Source: Pontederia crassipes
Taxonomy: Eukaryota; Streptophyta; Magnoliopsida; Commelinales; Pontederiaceae
NCBI GenBank assembly: GCA_030549335.1
Contig: CM060188.1
Coordinates: forward strand, 11,408,001 to 11,472,000
Length of the DNA: 64,000 nt
Reading direction: 5' to 3'
Shown here: one piece after another, positions 1-10,714 of the stretch
How the letters are laid out: each line of letters opens with the position of its first letter
Position numbering within the stretch: the first letter of the stretch is position 1
Notes under the pieces: generated by a model
The model's database searches: none
What the model saw: only the letters and a program-made list of their open reading frames with translations
Told to the model about the DNA's origin: nothing
Translations under genes and position numbers: made by a program

Positions 1-525
1 GAAGAAAGGATTGAAGTTATGGACTTTAACTTAGATTCTTTTCCACGAGAAGATGAAGATTATTTCAAAAGAGAATGATATTTGAAATTGTATTTTGAAT
101 TTAAAGTCATGGATATGTGAACTTCTAGGTTGTGTTAGAAACTTAGAATTTAATTGATCTTTGAACTTGAAATTATGACATGTGATTGTGAACTTGAAGT
201 TATGGTATGTGATTGTGAACTTTAAATTTTGATTTTGAAGTTATGACATGTGATTGTGAACTTAAAGTTATAGATATGTGAACTTGATGGCTTGTTAGTT
301 ATTAATGTCTTTGACTTTTATTTTAGTATTACTTGTTAGAATTTAAAGTATTATGATGTTATTTCATTACAATCTTTTAACTTATTGTGTTTAATTTTTT
401 TTGGTACATAACTAAATTTGATGGATAATATAAATAATTAATCGGTCCGACCGGCCGGTCCAATCAGTTCAACATGAAACGGAGCCTTTTTCGATTCGAT
501 GTCCGGTCCGACCGTGACAACATTG
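1..525. mobile_element. Right-hand part of an hAT-like element (left end outside window)
   Basis: The last ~90 bp carry GGTCCGACCGG-type subterminal motifs and end in a terminus that reads CAATGTTGTCACGG on the other strand. This matches the terminus of the hAT-type elements at 21729, 22948 and 57707. The flanking 8 bp (GTCAACAC) would be the target duplication, but its partner lies outside the window. The first ~80 bp read as an open, acidic C-terminal peptide ending at TGA, which could be the tail of a transposase. That part is inference; no domain is recognisable in so short a piece. Confidence 0.4.
161..290. repeat. Imperfect tandem repeat, about 35-40 bp unit
   Basis: The phrase 'tgtgattgtgaacttgaagttatg' recurs about three to four times with small changes. 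It lies in the non-coding stretch of the hAT-like fragment and has no coding potential. Confidence 0.6.
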
Positions 526-735
526 GTCAACACCATTTCAAGTAACCCTAATTAGCGTCAATGTTGCATAAAAATTAATTAGTTATTCAATTAGGGAATA
601 AATAGTTGAAAACCCTTAGCATAGTAGACTGTTAAGGACTCCATCAGTTTGCTACAAAATGATGAAGGCACACCACAGTTCACCTATAAGGAACTAACAG
701 AAATGAAGGGAATTAATAGAAGAATACTCTTTTGA

Positions 736-823
736 ATGACCTCGCTACGATGCTACAATTTGTACACGTGCACTACATTATGACCTCGCTACGATGGTAC
801 GATTTGTACACGTGCACTATAGC
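736..823. repeat. 44-bp tandem duplication
   Basis: Two adjacent copies of a 44-bp unit beginning atgacctcgctacgatg start at 736 and 780 and differ at only a few positions. Each contains a CACGTG (G-box) palindrome. No gene is visible nearby, so a regulatory role is not supported. Confidence 0.75.
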
Positions 824-853
824 ATAATTGAGATCACTACGACCTGCCCATAG

Positions 854-1000
854 CAATATTTTGAAAATCAGACCGGACTGGCTGATCCGATCGGTTCAAT
901 TGTGAATCGCAAATCGGTCTGATCTGGACTAATATATTAATTTGATTTTGATTAAAAAAAGTGGTGTGAACTGGGAAAAATCGGATTGAACCAGCAATAA
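854..1000. mobile_element. Degenerate hAT-like terminal fragment
   Basis: The left edge (CAATATTTTGAAAATC) followed by GACCGGAC and CCGATCGGTTC motifs resembles the ends of the hAT-type MITEs elsewhere in the window. No opposite terminus or target duplication is clear. Confidence 0.3.
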
Positions 1001-1093
1001 ATGAGTGAATATGGAGAGTATTAAACTAAATTAGAAAACTCTTAGTATAAAAATGGAAATAAAAAGAATGATGGAAGATATAAGGATTATTTC

Positions 1094-1585
1094 TATAAAT
1101 CACTTCTAAACTATAACAATTTTCCACATCTAATCACAAACTATGAATTTATTTATTTTTGAATCCATAAACTATCGTGACCTTTTCATTTTAATCCTCT
1201 CTGTCCACTTTTGTTACATTCTGCTAGTTTTGCTCTTTCGAATTTATGAAAAAATTAAATTACTCTTCCCTCCATAACACATCAATAAATATAAAAATAA
1301 AAAATAAAAAAATTGGAACACTTAATTTTTAGGAGCAGATTGGGAGGTGGGGATGCACAAGGAATATATTTTCTTTTTTATATTTATTATTTGATCTGTT
1401 ATGGAGGAAGGAGTAATTTAGTTTTTTCACAAATGAGAAAAAACAAAACTAACAAAAAATGTAATAGGAGCAGAAGGGAGAATAAAAGTAGAAAAATAAC
1501 GATAGTTTAGGGATTAAAAAAGTCGTAGTTTGAGATTAGATGTTAAAAATCATGCTAATTTAGGTATGATATATGAAATATTTAT
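1094..1585. mobile_element. Foldback (long inverted repeat) MITE
   Basis: The arms at about 1094-1290 and 1390-1585 are imperfect inverted copies of each other. Both contain TAAACTATCGT, ATCTAATC.CAAACTA and a segment ending CCTCCATAACA. The arm sequence matches the innermost inverted-repeat element at 46738-47444, so this is a repeat family. The internal ORF is an accident of the arms. No clear target duplication was found, so the edges are approximate. Confidence 0.55.
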
Positions 1586-2371
1586 ATTAAGTTAAAGAAT
1601 TTATATTTATATTTATATTATAATTTATGGAAAATATTTATATCTATAATTTATAAAAATATTTATTTGTTATTAATATTATAATTTACAAAAAATATTT
1701 ATATTAAGTTAAAGAATTTATTTTATAAGTTGAATGATAATATATTAATAAATAAAATATTATATTTGATTATTATTTAACATAATATAAAAATATTTTA
1801 ATTAATAATATTAACATTAAATAGTAATTAATAATATTTTATTAATTAAAATGTAATAGAGAATTGAAAGTAAAAAAAGAAGTTCTCGTTGAAAGTGAGA
1901 ACTTTTCCAAACTCTCGCGTGAGAACTTTTAGAGAATTTCAATCACTCAATTGTTTTACAGAAGTTTGCTCAAGTTCTAAAATCAAACACCGCCAAAAAG
2001 TCTAATCCCATAAAAAAAATCATTAGCCCTTAGTTATACAAAGAAAATAAAAATATATTTAAGAAAACGTAAACTAAAAGTAGCAAAAAGTTGATGGCCT
2101 AATTCCAATCACCTGCTTTCCCTCTGGGTTCAATTGTTTTTTCTTCCCAAAAAGCAGTTTGCCTCCTTTCCCGAATTTGCATTCTCCAGCCCTGGAGCTA
2201 GCTCTCCAATGGTTGCCATCTCTTATAAAAATCTTTTTTTCTTTTTGTAGTCCTTTTCCGTCACACCGTTAAAATGCTTAACACCTATTCATTTATTATA
2301 TCTTGATTTCCCTTCATTTTCATTTGTCCTAATGCCTTTATCCCTTTTTTTGCATAAATTGTTTTGATTCC
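1586..2371. other. AT-rich intergenic, no feature seen
   Basis: Long A/T runs with repeated ATATTTATATT phrases, then ordinary low-complexity DNA. No ORF, splice-bounded exon or inverted repeat could be supported. Confidence 0.5.
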
Positions 2372-2379
2372 CTCCGTGT

Positions 2380-2873
2380 TAGAAGTGTTCACAGGTCGGG
2401 TTGGAATCAATTCATGAACAAACTCGATTCGATCGGGTTGAAAGTCTTTTGAAAGTTGAATCTGACCCAATCCGACTCAATTCGGGTCATATCGGAGTCG
2501 GGTGGTAAGGTTTTTCGACCACTTAATTTTTTTAAATTTTTTTCCTCACTATATTGTACTTATTTAACATAAAAATATTATTTAATATTTATTTTAAACC
2601 ATAAAATAAGTTTTCTAACTTGTTAAATATTATTGCATTTAAAATATTTTATTTCAATTTTAATGTTTTTAATTAAATATAAGTTTATTTTTAAATTAAA
2701 AAATGAAAAAGTAAAATAAAAAACTCAGGTTGTGGTTTGGGTCGGATCGTCTCGGATTAAATTTTTTCAACCCATACCCGACTCGATAGGTCAAGTCAAG
2801 TTTGTTCGGACCAAAATTAGATCGAGTCGGAACATCAGTTCACCGAGTCGACCCGAACCGGTAAACACCCCTA
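2380..2873. mobile_element. hAT-type MITE with near-perfect 8-bp target duplication
   Basis: The left end reads TAGAAGTGTTCACAGGTCGG and the right end, reverse-complemented, reads TAGGGGTGTTTACCGGTTCG. The element is flanked by CTCCGTGT (2372-2379) and CTCCGTGC (2874-2881), seven of eight matching. An 8-bp duplication with this type of terminus is typical of Ac-like hAT elements. It is 494 bp long and has no transposase, so it is non-autonomous. The interior is AT-rich with GGGTCGG/CCGACCC motifs near both ends. Confidence 0.8.
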
Positions 2874-2881
2874 CTCCGTGC

Positions 2882-4342
2882 CTCAGATGGTGGTTCATAT
2901 TTTATCTTTTTTGTTAGCTCATGTTCTCCTATTCTGGAATGGTAGATACCGCCATATGAAGTCTCCTTTAGGGCAACTATTGGATAGCCCAATGTGGATA
3001 GGTCTGTTAACATGCAGACATTTCCTAAAACACGAAGCTCATAAATTCACTTAATATAAACTATTTTGTAATAAAATACTAAAATGACATGAATTTCATA
3101 AAGGTGGATAAAATGTTAAAAATGTAAATTTCATATTACAATTCTAAATCAAGAAAATCATACTTTTACTTTAACAATAATGAACAAAAAATTTATGTCA
3201 TCAATAATTTTTAGACAAAATTAGTCTTTCACTTCCTCTTTCCTCGGGTGAACTCATGAATCTAAATCATCCAACTCATGCCGGATAGGGCAAAACTTGA
3301 TCCAACCTGAACCTGATCACAACCCGACTTTGGGTCGGATTGGATTCGGGTTGAAACTTTTCAAATCAATTTGATCCAACCCAACTCGATGACTCCAGTT
3401 TCAGTGATTTTGATCACATGACTTGACCTGAATTGGATCATCCTAAAAAAAATTTAACCATACATCCAACCTAATTCGCGAGCACACTTAGATAGAAGGG
3501 TAAAATTCACTTTTATATAAATAATTTTTTTATTTTCAAACTCATAGTGATAATTATTGACTATGGTTGGAGAATTGTTCTTCCAAGAATAAGAAACTAA
3601 GATCATCGTTATGTAACATTACTATTTTTATGGGTAGTAGAAGTTATTTTTATTTGTGTTTAATTAGAGATGTTGGTTATTTTTATCAATAAGCAAGGGC
3701 TTATTTGGATTTATGATTGTGAAGAGATGAGATAAAAAAAATGGGAAATGAAATTATCAAATATCGTTTAAATAAATTTTTTAACATTATTTATTTTTTG
3801 AAATGAAATAATAATAATATTGATAAATAATTTTCCTCTCTCTCTATCTTCTTCTACAATATATCTCTTATATTGATAAAATATTTTTTATTTATATTTA
3901 TTTTATATTCTTCTTCTCATGTTAATATTACATTAAAGAAGTAATTATTATTTATATTTATATTTTTAAAATATATGAATAAAATATTTTTTGAGAAAAA
4001 TAATAATATAATAAAAATGAAAAATAAGAAAAAACAAAAAAAAATATAAGAGAAAAATAAAATAAATAATAAAAAAGTTATATGATAAATATAAATATTA
4101 CCAAATTCATTATCTTTCATAATGTATTATTTAAATATAATTTTTTTATTATACATCTGTTTATCTTTCTATCTATGACCGTACCACTTCACTCTATCTT
4201 TGCATAATTACATTAGTTAATTATCACATAAATTCTAAGGTATCATTTGGTTCGCGAATACAATAGTTGAAATACACCCAAATATTCAACCGAATAGACA
4301 TAACTTTTTGACACGACAACCAATGTCGTCCTATTCTACTCT
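2882..4342. other. AT-rich intergenic with faint transposon remnants
   Basis: Around 3270-3480 there are CAACCCGAC/GGGTCGGATTGG motifs like degenerate hAT subterminal repeats. Near 3697 a GGGCTTATTTGGAT terminus resembles Tourist/PIF-type MITEs. Near 4243 a GGTATCATTTGGTTCG sequence resembles another PIF-like terminus. None has a confident partner end. No gene is visible. Confidence 0.35.
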
Positions 4343-4762
4343 GGGTGTCGTTTGGTTCCTCGTGGAATAAGTTGATGGCAAATGACTTGTCTACCCCCTC
4401 TGTATAACATTACCGCGGACGCTTAAGCTACCTACATTCGCGAAAGCTTCTTCCTCTCTCTCGCGTATCTGCCGCCTTGTCTTGTGCCGACTACCGTCGT
4501 CTGTGTCACAGTGGTTAAGGTGAGTCGTCGGGAACTTGTTCTCTTTTGTTTTGTACCTCGTTTTTCCTTTCTCGGCCTTTCGTTCTTGTGTTATTGGAAC
4601 CTCAGTGGTATGTGTGTTTCTGCTCTACTAACTTGTATAGTATTGCTTGGGTCGTCATCGGTTCTTCCTTGTGTCATCTTCGTGTGTTCTTCTTTGGTCG
4701 GCGCTAGGGTTTCGACTTCATGTATACGTCGATGGACCCGGTGGATGCGTCGAAGTGAAGAC

Positions 4763-5047
4763 ACCTGCGCATTGTGGCGTCCTGGATTGATAGCAACCTG
4801 GGGAGAAGATTTTGGGGTCTCCTCATAACGACGTGGGTAACACTGAGCTCCCCCTTCTGCGTTTAATGTTGAATGGCTTGATAAACTAAAACTGTTGTCA
4901 TCTCTTTCACAGAAGTCTGCTCCTCATGGCGTGTGTGGTTTCTTCGGGTGGTGCGACCCGCCTATGGAACATCGCAGTGCAGTAGTGATCAAGAGGATGT
5001 TGAAGAAGTGCGACAAGTTGGAGGATACTATCAGTCGTCTGAAGTGA
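4763..5047 (+). pseudogene. GRF-type zinc-finger protein remnant
   Basis: Two separated pieces resemble the plant zf-GRF domain. The first (about 4763-4835) contains an N-x-GRRFWG-type motif. The second (4913-5047), preceded by a plausible CAG acceptor, contains CGFFGWCDPPM and a short amphipathic tail ending in TGA. The usual cysteine before the GRRF motif appears lost, and the first piece has no intact start. Small GRF-finger proteins are common in plant transposon-rich DNA. No function can be given; this looks like a decayed copy. Confidence 0.55.
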
Positions 5048-6330
5048 GAAAGAGCCGTGTTCTTTGTAGTTGGTGTCTTCTTAACATTGTTATTAACTAA
5101 GTTCGTCTAAATGTAGCTGTGTTGTTGGTGGATCCGCTTGCCGTTTTTGGATGGTCGTAATCTATCACTTGTAGGCGGCGAATTTTGTTGTCGTAATCTG
5201 TCGTTTGTGGCCGGCAAATTTCATAATATGAATGCGTATCTGTTGCGAACCTTTCCAATTTGGTCGTCAGCATATCATTCGCCGCTTTTGTATCCTGTCG
5301 TCATGCTGAATTTGTTGACGAAATGTGTGTTATGTGGATTTTTTCTGAATTGTGGTTGTCAATTGCACTTTGTATTTGTTATGCCGACTTGTGCGACTTG
5401 TATTTATGTTATAGAAATATGTATTTGTTCTCATATGATTTTCTCGGCTCATATGATTTGCTTTGTATCAAGGTCTTTGATCTAAAGGACTATTCCCTCC
5501 TATATGCCATCAGAGATAATACTATAGATGAGATAAAGAAAAAGATTTTCTCATTGGTTAATTTTAGTTTTGTCTTTCATACAGTAGTTAATTACATGAC
5601 AATATTTTTGGGGTTTCAATACAGTCCAAGAATTATGTTGTTGATATATGAAAAAACTCATAGCATTCCAATGGTTAATTTTTTATATATGATAATAAAC
5701 AGATGTGGCCGTGAAAGACTATAAATCATACTATTAAAATCTTCATCAGTGCATACATGTTACGAAGAAAATGAGTATCAATGTCATTTTACAATCTACA
5801 TGGGATTCACATCATTTGAAAAGTTTTATGCATGAAAGTACAGAACTGGCAGAACAACAACCTTCACTACACATTAATGTAAAATGAGTTCACTACACAT
5901 TAATGTTTTATGCATGGAACTAAGTTCGCAACCAATATCATCCTCTGGGTTATGAGTAGCATCAAAGGTGCCGATTACACCTGCAAAAGATATATAGCAA
6001 CGCTCAGTAAAATGTACATATATCATATATATACAAAATTCTGAAAATATTTATATGAAAATTTATTACCTGCATAAATGCACTGAGATTGTCGCGAAGT
6101 TCGACCATCACACATTGTCACCTGCAAAGGAATTGTCTGCTTCAGCTGAAGCTGAATGCATGCCACTTAGAAAAAAATATGGGCGACTACAATATATTGT
6201 TTCTTAACTACATATTTGTAGTTTGGATTACGATTCTAATGAGCATTCCAAAGCTAAATTGTGATGTCACTTCGAAGTTGGTCACCCTTCGACTTTCTTT
6301 CTTTCCCAATTTGACATTTCCAGTATTCCG
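5048..6330. other. No gene seen between GRF remnant and PIF transposase remnant
   Basis: Several short open frames overlap here, but none shows a known domain. The stretch may be interior sequence of the same PIF/Harbinger-type element. I could not find a matching pair of terminal repeats. Confidence 0.3.
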
Positions 6331-6339
6331 TTGACGTTG

Positions 6340-6990
6340 ATTGCATTGTTCGGTTCAAGTCGCCGCGACTAAAGTATTCATCAACTGATAGCGCTTGATG
6401 AAATTGTGTATGATGCAAGAGGCTACGACAATGTGTTCTTGTGTTCCTATCGAAAATTGCGTCGTCGTCCAAAGAATATGGAAACACGATTGTAAAATAT
6501 CGAACGTCTTCTCGACACAGTTTCATTGTTGCGCGTGTTTGTGATTGTATAACTCCTTCGGATTCGTTGACAGTTGCTGAATTCGGACAAGTAATACTTG
6601 ACACCTCTATAAGGAGTTAGAAATTTCTGCGTTGGCATATCTTGAATCAACGAGGAAGAATTTACCTGCAATTTTGAAAATCTTGAATAATGCCATCTCC
6701 ATCTGTGAACATATGTCGAGCAAATAGGCGACGTACTTTCCGAAACATCAAACGTTGCATTTTCGACATAATTGCATAGAACTCTCGTATCGGCCGTGAA
6801 TCTCTCCCATCTGGTGCAAACGTATATGAATGCATGATCGAATGATGTGGCAGCCATTACATTTTGATATAAGAATCCCTTGCGATTTCTATAACGCGCC
6901 TGGTTGTCTTACCGAACCATCGTCGACACATGGGTATCATCCACCGTGCCTAGTGCATTCTACATTAAAATGGAATCACCGTTGTCACAA
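6340..6990 (-). pseudogene. PIF/Harbinger (DDE_4) transposase remnant
   Basis: Reading the minus strand from about 6990 gives a segment resembling the GALDGTH motif (here G-T-V-D-D-T-H, holding the first catalytic Asp). RYRNRKG..QNVMAA follows, then a D-x-RVL-type motif. After a broken middle section LTPYRGVKYYL appears. In another frame come a KELYNHKHAQ segment, VEKTFDIL (holding the catalytic Glu position) and a HNFIK end. This order matches HARBI1-like PIF transposases. At least two in-frame stops upstream of RYRNRKG, a frameshift after the YRG motif and another stop make it inactive. The usual length is about 350-400 aa, so this is partial. Confidence 0.7.
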
Positions 6991-7241
6991 CCTGACAATA
7001 TGTCAATACTCGTTAAGTTTTCGAATAAAGTATCATTTACCTTAACAAAAGGGAAGAATTGACGAGAGTTTTGAATCCGTGAAGAAACATCTTCTTTGTC
7101 GGCCCCTCGACGTGAACAATTCTTCCAACTTAATAGTCCGTCTCACTTAGGGCAAATGCGTGAAAAAGGCAAAAATAGTCCGCCTCTTGCATAGGGTATG
7201 TTATTCTTCTTCTAATTTTTTTTCAACCAAACCGCATATTT

Positions 7242-7701
7242 TGTAACAACCCCGATCCAATCAAGGTATTATTCGCTTTGAGCTTTCAGCCCGCACGAAT
7301 TTAAAATGCGTCTCGATAGGTGAAGGTGATAGCTACATATAAGTCATGACCACCTTCGTGTTTTACCCATGAGACCATCTTGATTCTTAGATCTAGGTCG
7401 TTATAATCTTCCCCCAATAAAAGGCACAACGTCCTCGTTGAGCGAGGTTTGTGTTGGCCTATGGTTCGTGTTTCTCACATGGCTCAAGTGAGCACGTGAT
7501 GTCGACTCTGATACCATTCTGTAACATCCATCGATCCAATTAAGATATTATTCGTTTTAAACTTTCAGCTCGCATGAATTTAAAATGCGTTACGATAGGT
7601 GAAGAAAATAATTACATATAAGCTCATGACCACTTTAGTATTTTGTCCATGTGAAACTATTCAATAAAACTATTTTGATCCTTAGATTTCGAATCATTAT
7701 A
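7242..7701 (-). mobile_element. TRIM-like miniature LTR retrotransposon
   Basis: Two direct repeats of about 170-190 bp (7242-7410 and 7521-7701) are about 80% similar by eye and separated by ~110 bp. On the minus strand the repeat ends in ...TGTTACA. It is followed by ATGGTATCAGAGT, which fits a primer-binding site for initiator methionine tRNA. A purine-rich stretch (ATTGGGGGAAGA) precedes the other repeat. LTR, PBS, short non-coding interior, polypurine tract, LTR is the layout of terminal-repeat retrotransposons in miniature. No target duplication was recognised and the outer edge is approximate. Confidence 0.6.
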
Positions 7702-7970
7702 GACTTTGCATAATATTTGGGAGAATCAAGTCGGAGAGCCTTCACAATCGTGTTAAATGGCTGAATTAAACATGACGTAAATAGTAAAAAAATGACGTAA
7801 ATGGGAAAAAAAAGGACAAGAAATATCTGATGAGGAGAGGTGGATATGATCATCTGACTGCGGCGCTAGTGTGGAGACGGCAAGCGGCAAGCGCAGTGTC
7901 GTGGAAGCAAACGTGTGGTAGCAGTGGCGCAAGCGTGGAAGAATCCAACAGCGTGCGGACCGCACGCCCG

Positions 7971-7979
7971 CTATATAAT
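7971..7979 (+). promoter_or_regulatory. TATA box of the PGRL1-family gene
   Basis: CTATATAAT lies 106 bp upstream of the chosen ATG at 8085, in an otherwise GC-rich promoter. The spacing suits a plant core promoter with a short 5' UTR. Confidence 0.6.
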
Positions 7980-8084
7980 TCCACATCGGCACGCGACGCC
8001 CATGAGGCTGCCTCTAGTTTAAATCTTCGCATCTATTGGCTGGCCGTGGGCCGAGCCCCACCACGATTCCCTCTCTCTTCCCTC

Positions 8085-10714
8085 ATGCCCTCTTCCTCTT
8101 CATCGGCCTCCGCCACCGTCGCCGGCTCAACGGCCGGGGTCCTCCATGCTCGCCGCGCTCTCCTCTTCCCCTCCCCGGGCCATGTCCACCACCTCCTCCC
8201 CGCGACCGCCCGCCGGAGGCCTTCGGCTACTTGCCTCGCCATCGCGGCTGAAGGGCCGTCCTGCCTCTACGTCGGCCCCCTCGAGACCGCCAGCAAGGAG
8301 ATGCTCGAAGCCCTCTACCAGCAGGTAAGCCCAATTTCCATTTACGAAACCAGCAATTTGCCAAGATTTCTAAGAAATTTTTTTGTATGCCAAAGCTCTA
8401 AATTTTAAGGATTGTTTAGTTGCGAGTTATTGGTAGCATGTTTATTCCTGGGGTAGAAAAATCTTTATATAGGATTAAGATGCAACATTTTTTCTAATCC
8501 TTTATTAAATATTATGCTTACCTTATGATGCGTGCATAAATCTGATTTGATGCGTTTTGGAAAAATAAAGTTGACAGTTTTGGTCTTCTCAAAGGAAAAC
8601 TGTTTGCGCAATTAAAGTTGACATTGACTAAAGATCTTGAATAGGTGTATTGCTCATGAGATTCATTCATTATGTTTGAGATGTTATGTTATTGAATTTT
8701 AATAGTGTGTGAGACATCTATGCCTAAGATTATATCCTTAACTGTAGTATTTGGTTTTGATAGGCCCGGGATTCTTATTACAACGGGAAGCCTCTGATTA
8801 AAGATTACATGTTTGACAAAGTTGAGGTAAAATTAAAATGATCTCTTATCTGGGAAAATTACGAGTCTTCTGGTATTGATCTAAAGTGTTTAACTCTGAC
8901 AGCTGAAACTGAGGTTATATGGTTCGAAATCTGTTTTGAAGTATCCCCGATGTAGTCTTAGCCGCCTATCCACCTATGCAGATGCTCAGGTAACTCTCAT
9001 TGAGATTTCACTTTGAATAATATGAATGGGAGGTTCCTGTTATTATTTTTACTTTTTCTGAAGTGTTGATGTGATTTGGGTTTAGGACAGGAAGATCCTT
9101 CGCAAGTCTTTGCATTAGCCAGTGTGTGGATGTTGCTGCTTACATTTGGGGCCTCTTCCATTGTTCTTCCTACATTGTATAGCATGAGTTTGGCCTTTCA
9201 GAATGTCAACCCTAGATATTTGTTGTATGGAGGAATATTGCCATATGAATTTCTCACAACTGCAAATGGAATGCTCTTCATGGGACTGGGCTACTTGATT
9301 GGTTTTCCAGTTGCTTGCGCTGCTGGTAAGATCTAGCTCCTGTTACTTCGGATACTAAACTCATTTTCGCTCCAATAAACCAAAATATAATAACAATCTA
9401 GAAGATAATAATCCTTTGATATACCAATGAGGAAAAGGCTAATTTTTCATGTAGATGCCATTTCATATTTGAAAATCCTTTTATTCCTGTATTTCCTTGG
9501 TAGCTATCTCTCATCTCCTTAATTTTCTCTTAGTATTCACTATTCTCGATTAGTTTATTATGCAGAAAAAATGTTGGTGTGGCAGCATTCCAAACTATAG
9601 CAATTTCATAAAACTTAATTTTGCTTAAAACATGAGGCAGTGTGGATGCTTGACTTCTCATGACATTCAACTTGAAAATATATTTAAAATTAGTTGAACT
9701 TTGTACAATGCATCTACTACCTTCCATCCCTCCTTCAGGGAAGTGTGCCAATTAAAAGCAAAAAAAATGTGATGTGAAAAACAGAAGTTGATGATGATTA
9801 TGACACAGTTGAACTTTCCTACAATGCATCCTCTCCTCTTCCTTCCCTCCTTTAGGGAAGTACACTACTAAAGATTAGAAACAAAATTATTTACAAGAAC
9901 AGAAGTTGATGATGATTACCAGTTTGTTAGTGATCCTTTTCACTCTCACAAGAAGGAAGAAACTTCTATGTCCAATGGTTGATTACTGGGTTGGTTCTGA
10001 TTTTGTAGGACAAGCATTGCAAGGTCTTTTGAAGAAGGACTTGGTGGCTTTAAAGGGTTCTTGCCCAAACTGCGGGGAGGAGGTGCCCTTTTATCTTTTT
10101 TCCTTTTGCCCCTCTCTAACTGCAGCAACCCACCTGATATTTGAAGATAATAGTTTCTTTCAGCGGTATCTGAAGCTAATAGTAATATATGCCTCGCAGG
10201 TATTTGCTTTTGTTAAAACAGAAAATTCAAGGACACATCGTCATCGTGCGGACTGCCATGTTTGTGATTGCACCTTGGAGTTCCGAACGAAGGTTGAGGT
10301 ATATCATTTTTCTTTCCATGTATTGTACAAATATTGCTTATTATTAATTTATTATTGCTAGTTTAGATGAGCAAGAAGAGATCTCAAAAAAAGAAAAAAA
10401 GAGCAAGAAGAGAGAAGAAATTAGTCTACATGGATACACCATCAGCCAAACTTCACATAACAAGTGGCTTAATGATTGTCATACATGTTTCTTCTCTGTT
10501 TTATCATCTTTGAGATGTCTTGCTTTCTTCACCGTTGTTCTTTGTTTATTAGTACATTGGCGTGCCAGTAAATATGATTCAGTAGATCAATTTATATCCG
10601 GTCTGGTAGGAACTCTTGACAATTGCTTGGTACTTAATATTCATGCAGCAATCTTTTTCGAGCCCTAACAGACGGTGGGTTTATGGTCGTGTTTACCTGG
10701 TTCAACAGACTTAA
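8085..10714 (+). CDS. PGR5-like / PGRL1-family chloroplast membrane protein
   Basis: Seven exons: 8085-8324, 8764-8826, 8903-8989, 9091-9325, 10009-10082, 10200-10298, 10649-10714. All introns are GT-AG and the joined frame is open for 287 aa. Residues 1-55 are Ser/Ala/Arg-rich, a likely chloroplast transit peptide. Residues ~66-125 hold two short helical units (YYNGKPLIKDYMFD and LKLRLYGS), the pattern seen in PGRL1. Two hydrophobic spans (~136-160 and ~187-209) would anchor it in the thylakoid. Cys pairs CPNC (227-230) and CHVC (252-255) match the C-terminal metal-binding motif. PGRL1 works with PGR5 in cyclic electron flow around photosystem I. This copy most resembles the divergent PGR5-like A subgroup, whose role is less clear. 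The start was chosen for position after the TATA box and transit-peptide character. Confidence 0.85.

Noticed and set aside
5138-5724. Open frames of 115 and 154 aa
   Set aside because: Cys/Phe-rich low-quality translations with no domain and no splice support, in degraded transposon DNA.
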